Source: Terana coerulea (taxonomy: Eukaryota > Basidiomycota > Agaricomycetes > Polyporales > Phanerochaetaceae). From it: 16,427 bases of DNA. Below, one piece after another: positions 9,090-16,427 of this stretch. The notes beneath the pieces are model-generated. The model was not told the origin of the DNA. It made no database searches and was given only the letters and a program-made list of their open reading frames with translations. The stretch lies in the NCBI GenBank assembly GCA_024811115.1, contig JAKOGH010000589.1, positions 1 to 16,427 on the forward strand, written 5' to 3'. A program made the position numbers and the translations under genes. Position 1 is the first letter of the stretch. Each line of letters begins with the position of its first letter.

Positions 9090-9960
9090 CCTCGGCCCAT
9101 TAACAAAAGCATACAGTGTGAATTGCTTTGGTTGTCTGTGAAGCAGTCACTTTTAAGAGCTATTGTGATATTTAAAATTGATTGCAACCTGTTGTTCAAC
9201 TGTGGCAAATGGCAATTATATAAGAATATAGACATTCTAGGCAAAAGCAGCTCTTTTTAGCAATTGTACAGAGCTTATATATTAGGTTATAAAGGTAATA
9301 TTAAAGAGCTTCAGACTTGTCATTAACAATATCCTTAAAGCTTTGTGCACTTTGAAAACCAGTCTAATAAGGAATCCATTATGCATTTATGTGCCAACTA
9401 GGCTGAAATAGAGAATAGTAGCTACATTAACTCTAGAAGTGTAATAGTATAAGTATATAGGTTAGCTGATTAGCAGAAAAGGAGGACATAGAACTAAATT
9501 AGCTTTAAGCAATGCAATAATAAGAGTCCAAGTAATAAATAAAAGCAATAGCAAAATAAGTGTCATAAGCTCTAGATAATGTCATAAGTATGATATAAAT
9601 AACAAGCAAATAAGTAAAAAGCTAATAATAAGCTACTGATAAAATATGCAATAGTGAGAAATTAGATAAAAAGAAATATAGTAAATGAGCTAATGAAAGA
9701 ATGCAATAAGGCATTGGTAAGGGATAAAAAGTCAATTAGGTAGTAAAAAGCCATTAATAATCAGCAGATTAGAATGTTAAAAGGCAATGGACTGTTTAGC
9801 AAGCTAATAGATGTGGATTAGCTAAATAAACTATATTTTAAGAATACATTTACGCAAAAAGCGAAAAAGAGCATAATAAACAACTTAGTGTTAAATAAGA
9901 AGCATAAAGCGTAGATTAGAAAGAGGGGTTTTTCCAGATGTAGAAGTGCAGCGCATACAG
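9090..9960. other. AT-rich stretch without recognisable genes
   Basis: The sequence is strongly AT-rich with recurring AATAAGC/TAATAGCT-like words and no conserved coding motif. A minus-strand 92-codon frame at 9818-10096 is hydrophobic and low in information. This is compatible with old repeat or retroelement DNA; nothing more can be supported. Confidence 0.5.
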
Positions 9961-10000
9961 CGGCGTACACTCCTACCAAGGCATAGAGGAAGCTAGGATG

Positions 10001-10280
10001 GTTACTCACCTGTAGGCTGGTTAGTTTACACGTTAGTGGGTTGAGAGTTGTAAGAGTCTTATTAGAGTATGGCGCAGAGAGCTGCCTTATATACAATACA
10101 GAGTGGCTGTACTACAAATAGACACAAATATGTACCAGGACAATAGACAATAGGGATTGTCATGGTGGAACTTGGTAGAACAATAGAGAAGATGTGAGCA
10201 GAGCGCTTATGGTGTTTATCTGACTCAACACAGACTGCTGCGGCAAGGCTGCAGAAGCCACTGCCAGAGCCTGGCAACTG
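10001..10280 (-). mobile_element. LTR-like promoter segment
   Basis: On the minus strand a TATATAAGG box (10093-10085) is followed about 75 bp later by ACAGGTGAGTAAC (10013-10001). The LTR-like insertion inside the P2O gene has the same order: TATATAAGG, a C-rich leader, then GCAGGTGAGTA. The ends are not defined and no retroelement protein is visible downstream, so the call rests on this shared layout. Confidence 0.3.
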
Positions 10281-10716
10281 CCTCTGTCAGCTCACTTCAA
10301 GTTCTCTATCAAGCTATGACTGGCGTGAGTAACGTTCGCGGTGTGAACGATCAACCTACTCATTATTTTCAGATCTGAGATAACTTACTGGTCATTTACG
10401 CTATCTGTAGGCATATCCGGTCGTCTTAATGTTTGTGACGTCGTGTAAGCCATTTTGCTGTTAGTTATGTTGCTTACTACTAGTTCGCCCTGTCTTTGTA
10501 AGCTGAGACTGAATGACCTGTGTGCTCTAGATTTTGATACTGAAGCATGAAGCAACCCCAAACCTTACTAGCTCTTGAACTTCCATGTCAATGCCAAACT
10601 CAAGACCACCTAACAACTTGAGAAGGGCTGCCCAACCCTAGCTGCCCAGCACATGCCTGTTGTCGATACAACATGCAGGGAAGCTTGGCACATCACCTGA
10701 CCGCCGCATTAATAGT
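10281..10716. other. Intergenic stretch, nothing recognised
   Basis: There is no supported gene, RNA or repeat boundary between the LTR-like segment and the fold-back element. The sequence ends at the ATTAAT that flanks that element (10708-10713). Confidence 0.5.
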
Positions 10717-11383
10717 AGTGTTGCCAAAGTTCAGTTCAGTTCGGTGGTTCAGAACCAGAACCAATGAACCGAACCATATAGTTCAGTTCAGTTCAGTTCT
10801 GGTTCGGCCTCTAGGTAACTTGGTTCGGTTCTTTGGTTCGAAGCATGGCTGTCACACTCCGAACCAAGTTCGAACCGGTTCGAACCATGAACCATGTACA
10901 TGTTATGTAGGGTATTTGTACTGGGATTCATAGAGAAAAGTATATGAACTTACTTACTGTAGCATGTCTAAACTATTTTTCATCATTGTGCTTGTAAACT
11001 GAGCACCAAATGTTGCTCTGCTTATGTTTTGGTGTATACATGATGCCATCAATAGCTGCCAAAAAGGCAACTGGCAGCCTCTATCAGACACTGAGCTTCA
11101 AAACATCATAATATAAGGCTTTTGCACTATACAAACCCTTCTAGATGTCAATATATAACTCTATTATGATCTACCATTGCAATTATACTGATTTGACAGA
11201 GTAAAGCAGATATATACATGGTTCAATGGTTCGAACCAGTTCGAACCCTGAACTGAATCGACTGAACCAGTTCATGCTGGTTCAGTTCAGTTTGGTTCTG
11301 GTTCGGCTACTAAACACTTGGTTCTGGTTCTGGTTCAGACAAAAATGGGCCCGAACTGAACTGAACTGAACTTTGGCAACACT
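10717..11383. mobile_element. Fold-back element with GGTTC-type arms
   Basis: About 667 bp. The terminal 26 bp are perfect inverted repeats (10717-10742 and 11358-11383), starting AGTGTTGCCAAAG and continuing into repeated GTTCA. Inside them both arms are built from GGTTC/GAACC words, including a perfect 16-bp palindrome TTCGAACCGGTTCGAA near 10868-10883 and a matching block near 11229-11246. The core (about 10920-11215) is AT-rich and non-coding. ATTAAT lies just outside both ends (10708-10713 and 11385-11390), but because it is itself palindromic it cannot be told apart from more inverted repeat. This is a MITE-like or fold-back non-autonomous transposon. Confidence 0.7.
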
Positions 11384-11557
11384 AATTAATGGAAGAGAGA
11401 GGAGTCTTCAAGTTTCGCCTAGTTTCCCATGAACGTTTGGCCGTTACAACCCTCGACACATTTGAGGTCCCGATGGGCTATCGGACAATGGTCAGTGCTA
11501 ATACATTGAGCAGTGAAGCCTACGGCACGGGGTCTGAGGAAGATATTGCGCGGAGAG

Positions 11558-11566
11558 CATAAAAGG
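11558..11566 (+). promoter_or_regulatory. TATA-like box of the P2O gene
   Basis: CATAAAAGG lies about 110 bp upstream of the P2O ATG and is followed by a CT-rich leader. It supports starting the protein at 11672 rather than at the in-frame ATG at 11513, which lies upstream of this box. Confidence 0.45.
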
Positions 11567-12465
11567 CCGACTACTTCTCGCTCGTTGAAGTCAGCATCTG
11601 CGCCCTGTACTGCCCTCTTACCAGTATCAACCAACGTCGCCTTTCACTACCCCTACCCACATTCAAGGGTCATGCTCTTTCACATGGCTGAACATGGTGA
11701 CCTCGAATGCGACGTAAGCTTCATATCATACAGGCAGTTGAAGCTCTACTGATCATCGCCTGTCATGTAAAGGTTTTTATCGCTGGTAGTGGTGGGTGAC
11801 GGCGAGTGCATGGAACTTGTAGACGTGCCTAATGTCATGAATATAGGTCCTATTGGTTCGGCTTATGCCAAAAGATGTGTGGATGCCGGCCTCTACGGTA
11901 ATCATGGCTGAGATTGGCGCTATATACATATTCGTCCTCTTGCACATACTTTCTGCTCTAATTTACTCCTACCAGCGATTCTTTCACTTCCAAGCCTCAC
12001 CTCAGCTCCCACTCCAAAGACGTCTCACGGCGGGTACAGCGTCACATTTGCACCCGACCAAGTTATCATTCCTGGCTATCACAAGAAGAACGAGATAGAC
12101 TACCAGAAAGACATCGATCGCTTTGTACAGTGAGCTTACTTTTACTCATTTATCTATCAAGCTGAGCAACCCATCCAACCCGTGCCCCCAATGTAGCGTG
12201 ATCCAGGTAATTCTTCACATCAATATTCTCTCTCGGATGAGCATTTACATCTGCCATGATAGGGTGCTTTGAGCACTGTGTCTGTGCTAACTTCCAATGC
12301 GAATGTCTCAACTCTGGATCCTGCGAGCTTCTCGAATTCGTAAGTCTAGCCAAAATTCTAGTGCAGCTTGTATACATCGCTGACCAATGAGATTAGGGCG
12401 GACAAGCCGTTCGTGTCTTTGGGAAAGAACCCCGCGCAGGACCCTTTTCTCAATTTGAAAGCAGA

Positions 12466-13034
12466 GTGTGTCTGTCATAAATTTCCCTCAGCGCTAGTCT
12501 ACAGCGCTTAGAGTGTAACATCAAGTCACAGGACATGTTACCCAGTCGTCACAACAGCGTTACAAGATGCTAATCAGTTGGCTATGCAACAGACGCATGG
12601 TTATTAGGGATATGCCTCATAAGGACATAGGATCATGGACTTAGTTCTGGATTCATTCTAGACTATGATGTCACTATGAGGTCACTATGACATTGTGTAC
12701 TGGTAGTGTACAGTAGCTAGATTAGGACATCTAGATAGTGTTGATGATAGCATGATAGCTAGGTCAGATCCGATAAGGGAGTTAGAGTGGCGGTATGCTC
12801 TGAAGCCTTAGTTATGGATCACCTGACTGTAGCAGTCAGCATATGGTATTGGAGGTCTTAGATAGTGTCTGGGGTCCCTCTACACATGTATATAAGGAGG
12901 CTGGTCTGTGGGCTAAACCCCAGACTCAACAACATTGTTGATTCATATCTCCTCTACTCGTTTTACTCAAAGCCCCTGCTCTCCCCAACACCTCCAAGCA
13001 TTCCTAGCAGGTGAGTATTAGAGTTTTGTGATAG
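12466..13034 (+). other. P2O intron 7, enlarged by an insertion
   Basis: The donor is GTGTGT at 12466 and the acceptor GATAG ends at 13034, total 569 bp, against 50-68 bp for every other intron here. Removing the insertion and one TTAGAG copy leaves 59 bp, a normal size. The exons on either side stay in frame. Confidence 0.7.
12514..13017 (+). mobile_element. Solo-LTR-like insertion in P2O intron 7
   Basis: A 504-bp insertion starts TGTAAC and is flanked by TTAGAG on both sides (12508-12513 and 13018-13023). It carries a TATATAAGG box (12889-12897) and a C-rich leader ending GCAGGTGAGTA. It has no coding capacity. The TG start, internal promoter and short target duplication suggest a solo LTR. 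The 3' end is GTGAGTA or GTGAGTAT rather than the usual CA, so the type is not certain. Confidence 0.6.
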
Positions 13035-13936
13035 TGTCACCTGTGGTGTCGGGGTATGACGACCCACTGGACTTGCGCTACACCCGAGCTTTACAAGGAC
13101 ATTAAACAACCAATGCTCAACAAGGACCCCAAAGTTGACAACAGGCTCTGGGAGAGGCTGTATATGGAAGCCAGAACAATCTTAGGCACCTCCACCGAAG
13201 AGTTCGACAGAATCCATTCGGCACAACCTCGTGCTGAGGACGTACCAGAACTTTTACGGAGATACGCGAAAGTTCGCTCCACTTCTCTTGGCCTGCCACT
13301 GCCTGGCGGACCCTGATTACGTGGAGTGGCACGCTACCAATCGCATCCTTGAAACGCTCTTCACCAACTTGGCCAAGAGCCAGCTGTTCACTCTCTTGAC
13401 GAACCACCGCTGCACCCGGGTAGTGCCCAGCCACTTCCGAGCGGGCGAAAATAATTCCATTGCGGCGGCAGAGGTGAAATGCCTCCTTCTCCACTCTGAG
13501 GGCAGAAGTGGCATGGATCCGACTTTCTTCGTCCGCGCCAAGGCATACGTGATTGCGTGTGGAGCAGTTGCCACCCTTCAGGTTCGTCATGGGTGTTTTT
13601 TGTATGAGCCCTGCTGCTAAGGGCATTATCTTAGATCCTAGCTAACTCGAATGTGCCTCCCAATTTGAAACTGTCGCCTCACGCAAACGAGGATCCTAAC
13701 CGCATTATCCCGACGCCATTGATGCCGAATCTTGTGAGCTTCCCTTCCACTATTTCTTATTTGGTATCTTATAATGCACGCAGGGATTATATATCACGGA
13801 GCAACCGTGAGTAGTCAGGGCTCAGTTCGCGTAGGCATGGCTTACCAAGTTTCATTCGCATAGCATGTCGTTCTGCCAGGTGGTCTTGAATGCGGATCTC
13901 ATCAACAGTGTGCCAAACAACCTGTTCAATCTCCCG

Positions 13937-13939
13937 TAG
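13937..13939 (+). other. In-frame stop in P2O, first
   Basis: A TAG between conserved sequence on both sides in one frame (MSFCQVVL upstream; WAQKVKEHIDSHPEDLIPIPFR downstream). Family members carry aromatic or acidic residues just before this Trp; TGG to TAG is the simplest change. Confidence 0.7.
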
Positions 13940-14119
13940 TGGGCACAGAAAGTAAAAGAACATATTGACAGCCATCCAGAGGACCTGATTCCCATTCCGT
14001 TCCGGTGAGCGTGGACAGTCTATTGCCCAGATTATGCAGCCTACCCGCCTGTTCTCACTGTAGCTTCATTAGTGATCCCGAGCCTCAGGTCACTGACGCC
14101 ATTCTCGAAGGACCACCCT

Positions 14120-14122
14120 TAG
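14120..14122 (+). other. In-frame stop in P2O, second
   Basis: A TAG in the frame reading KDHP-stop-HTQ, where the family has HPWH. TGG to TAG explains it. Confidence 0.65.
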
Positions 14123-14859
14123 CATACCCAAGTAGCATTCTCTTATGATACCATCATTTTTCTTGCCTCTAGATCATATTTATACTGTCTAGATCCACTG
14201 CGACGCATTCTCGTATGGAATGTGGCCGCGAACATCGAAACCCGTTTGATCGTCGACTTTCGGTCTTTGGCTACGTCGAACCCAGGGAGCGCAACAAGAT
14301 CGTGTTCCAAGCGGCCTACGACGACGCCTACGGCATGCCCCAGCCCACGTTTGACTTCCAATTGAGTGAAGACGACAGAAAGTGTGCCCGCGACCAGATG
14401 ATCGAGTGAGCTTGGCTGGGTTTAGTCACAGCCTCATTATTTATCTAGGTTTTTCTCCCAGTATGTGCAGCATTGCACTGAAGATTGGCGGGTATCTCCC
14501 GGGCTCCGAACCGCAGTTCTTGGCCCCGGGCTTGCCCTCCACCTAGCGAGGGACTGTTCATGCCGGGTATGTCGCAAGATTTCTTGCTCTTCACCAAAGT
14601 ACTCACAATCTCGTGCATAGGCTTGACCAGAAGGAGACGGTGGCCGACACCTATTCCAAAGTCTGGAACTTCGACAACCTCTGTGTCGGTGGTACGTGAG
14701 ACCCCTTCCTTAGCCTCGCGGTCTCTGATTCTTGGATTTCTACCAGGCAACGGTGTCATTCCTACTGGCTTCGGGGCCAACCCTACGCTCACCTCTCTCT
14801 GCTATGCCATCCGGAGTGCCGACAGTATCATCGAGAAGCTGAAGCAATTAATTCAGTAA

Positions 14860-15449
14860 GATGACACGTTAAGCATAGGTCGCTGTTGACTTTGTACGTG
14901 TCGGAGCTCGCCTATTTCAACCAAGAGAACACTGCGTCGTGCCGCCGCTCGGAAAACATTGTACCATTGGCTTCTCAGATCTTGTACAAGTATTCACTAT
15001 AACATCACGCAACTACCGAATACATGAACGTTTGATGCGTCGTTGCGACTGGAAGCAAAATACACAAATATTGCACTGCAAGTCTATTATGTCCGCCGTA
15101 TGAGCATCAAGTGAGTCAATCTGCGCCTGCCTATTCTGCGGTAAGGTATGAGTTGATATGCCATACTATCTCCTTCTCCCAATAGTCCACATCACTTTGG
15201 GTGTCAAGTAAAGCAGTGCTGGATTATGTGCAGATGGTGTACTTATGTAACATAGCAAGATGGGGCTCAATTGCTCAACTGCAGAGGACCAAATATACAG
15301 AAGCAATCGCTCGGATATTGGTAAACAACACGTTGCATCTACTGCACTAGGCGCATAATACAGACTGACCTCACTAAACTGCGAATGGATCAGGAGCAGC
15401 CCAACATAGCTGCAAAACAAACATACCAGACAAACAGCAACAAGTACGA
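14860..15449. other. Convergent intergenic region
   Basis: The DNA between the P2O stop and the P450 stop has no recognisable gene. A minus-strand 84-codon frame at 15166-15420 lacks motifs. It is expected to hold both 3' untranslated regions. Confidence 0.5.
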
Positions 15450-15837
15450 TTAGTCTGAGTAAGCCGCTGATTGAATCAAGGCAAGTGCAGTAGCCGAGTG
15501 TGGCCTGAACGAGGCTTTGAAAGGTGCTGGGAAGCTATTGAGAACACCAGGCGAGCATGTGAGCAATGTACAAGTCTATAGATGAAGGTGCATCATACCG
15601 ACTATATCGTGCCTGACGTGTATTCACTGCTTGGCTCAACTACATTTCGGCCTTGTCCACGGGTTTCTCAATATTGAAAGTGGCCAAAATGCAAGCGACT
15701 GTGATCCAAAGCATGTCATAGACCTGATGACGTCCTGGACATATCTGCCTTCCGTAACTAGAAGATGCTTTGTATGGATCTGGCACATCCACGTTTAACT
15801 TGCCCTCCGATGTAAGGAAACGAGGGCACGGTAGCCT
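15450..15837 (-). pseudogene. C-terminal part of a cytochrome P450
   Basis: The minus-strand frame from about 15837 reads PRFLTSEGKLNVDVPDP, then YGRQICPGRH with the haem-ligand Cys codon at 15741-15739, then LWITVACILATFNI, the usual tail after the haem loop. The next conserved piece (EPSSEYTSGTI) is in another frame, so an indel lies near 15640-15650. After a probable intron (GTATGA donor near 15600, acceptor TCAATAG near 15538) comes FPAPFKASFRP and a stop at 15452-15450, the normal P450 ending. The first Phe of the haem motif (FxxGxRxCxG) reads Ser. Upstream of 15837 the expected PERF and ExxR regions are missing. It is a heme-thiolate monooxygenase by family; substrate unknown. It is a truncated or degraded copy, possibly with more exons outside the window. 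Confidence 0.65.
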
Positions 15838-16427
15838 AACAGTCTGTATATTGGGTGGGGTCATAGCCGCGCTTAAAGGCTGGGTGTTCGAGTCCTCCCT
15901 TAATAAAGGAGGTGTGAAAGATAACTACAAAAACTCGACACACGTGGCAGCATTGTTAATGTCCGGTGATACTGAGCCCTCCTTTAATAAAGGAGGTGCG
16001 AACTACAAGCTTGTGTCACCTTCCCAATTTGGGCTGTTCTTGAACAGTTCAAAGCCCGAAAGTCTGAAAAGATAGGGGTTGATAAGAAGGGGTATTGTTA
16101 TAATAACAAGCCGACGTAATTGACAGGCCACTCTCCCCATTTGGAAAATTGGGGACGTTAGTCACGGATAAACAACACTTCTGGAACTTATGATCTAGGT
16201 CACCTGTGGCAAGACAGAGACTGAGGACATACTGGGAATCTGCACCTGATGGCATCAGCAAACTGTATACCGAGGAATGGGAAACTGGTTAACCTGAGCT
16301 AGAGTTTAAGTAGCATGGTTTGATCCAGGGCAAGGATAACCTTCTGAGGACTGTGGACAACCAGCGAGCTGTGGCAGAACAGGGCAGTCCCCGTCTCCAG
16401 CCGAGAGGTTTAAATTCTCTGTCGGTC
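15838..16427. other. Right-edge region, no supported gene
   Basis: No P450 sequence upstream of 15837 is found on the minus strand. Short frames at 15770-16075 and 16049-16261 have no motifs. The region holds the hairpin repeats listed separately and another small palindrome (CCCAATTTGGG, 16023-16033). Confidence 0.4.
15894..15998. repeat. Direct repeat of a small hairpin, 84 bp apart
   Basis: CCTCCYTTAATAAAGGAGG occurs at 15894-15912 and 15978-15996, each followed by TGNGAA and shortly by ACTACAA. The second copy is a perfect 8-bp stem with a 3-base AAT loop; the first has one mismatch. It may belong to an element that cut off the P450. Confidence 0.6.

Larger units (their letters stand above)
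11672..14859 (+). pseudogene. p2o: Pyranose 2-oxidase, multiply disrupted
   Basis: A GMC-family flavoenzyme oxidising glucose at C2 to glucosone with H2O2 release. Exons: 11672-11713, 11773-11791, 11847-11920, 11976-12129, 12197-12206, 12263-12339, 12397-12465, 13035-13581, 13635-13733, 13784-13806, 13864-14004, 14073-14131, 14193-14405, 14462-14566, 14621-14691, 14747-14859; about 604 codons (family about 620). Seen: dinucleotide motif VFIAGSGPIG (residues 15-24), flavinylation motif THWTCATPE with the FAD-linking His (about 159), DAFSYG, and the catalytic His in ALHLA (about 536) and Asn in GANPTLT (about 579). Lesions: an extra base near 11897, 12000-12030, 13210, 14095 and 14549; a missing base near 13051, 14218, 14262 and 14530; TAG at 13937-13939 and 14120-14122, both where Trp is expected; no GT donor for the intron at about 11921-11975; and an insertion in intron 7. 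Identity is near certain; as written it is not functional. Confidence 0.9.

Noticed and set aside
9818..10096. 92-codon minus-strand frame as a retroelement protein
   Set aside because: There is no RT, integrase, protease or Gag motif; it is an AT-rich hydrophobic frame overlapping an LTR-like leader.
11513..11671. Upstream in-frame start for P2O (MKPTARG...)
   Set aside because: It lies before the TATA-like box and adds an unrelated basic stretch; the start at 11672 gives the short N-terminus usual in Phanerochaete-type P2O.
15166..15420. 84-codon minus-strand frame between P2O and P450
   Set aside because: No recognisable motif; it lies in the convergent 3' region.
15825..15906. Second tRNA-like unit (A box at 15832, B box at 15885)
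   Set aside because: The A-box match lies in the P450 coding remnant, and the predicted acceptor arms do not pair.
1..16427. CRISPR array or bacterial operon features
   Set aside because: The window is intron-rich eukaryotic DNA; the repeats lack the regular short repeat and unique spacer layout.

Overview
The window looks like nuclear DNA of an agaricomycete fungus, most likely a white-rot polypore relative of the Phanerochaete (phlebioid) type. The grounds are the two recognisable enzymes, many 50-68 bp introns with GT-AG ends and CTNAY-like branch sites, micro-exons, TATA boxes, and intergenic DNA rich in repeats. Family resemblance was judged by eye from remembered proteins; no search was run.

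The core is a two-gene pathway pair. On the minus strand, 3044-6249 is an aldos-2-ulose dehydratase (pyranosone dehydratase, AUDH) with ten exons. On the plus strand, 11672-14859 is a pyranose 2-oxidase (P2O) with sixteen exons. P2O oxidises glucose to 2-keto-glucose (glucosone) and H2O2. AUDH dehydrates and isomerises glucosone and related aldosuloses to microthecin or cortalcerone. The genes lie head to head, 5.4 kb apart, and that interval is filled with repeats: two palindromic fold-back elements with simple-sequence arms (6439-6757 and 10717-11383), a GC-rich array with a period near 150 bp (8003-8580), a degenerate tRNA-like unit (8984-9059), an AT-rich block and an LTR-like promoter segment.

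Both genes are damaged on paper. AUDH needs seven single-base indels to keep its conserved frame but has no stop. P2O needs nine indels, has two in-frame TAG codons at expected Trp positions, lacks a clear donor at one intron, and carries a 504-bp LTR-like insertion with a TTAGAG target duplication inside another intron. P2O looks like a pseudogene. AUDH could be a pseudogene or a good gene seen through sequencing error.

Left flank: the start of a gene running off the left edge (1-44, minus), a duplicated segment behind a plus-strand TATA box (466-740), and a compact intronless gene for a small Ser/Thr-rich protein (756-1166, minus). Unidentified degenerate coding-like sequence follows (1420-2450). 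Right flank: the C-terminal part of a cytochrome P450 (15450-15837, minus), convergent with P2O and cut off on its upstream side, then non-coding DNA with a repeated small hairpin.
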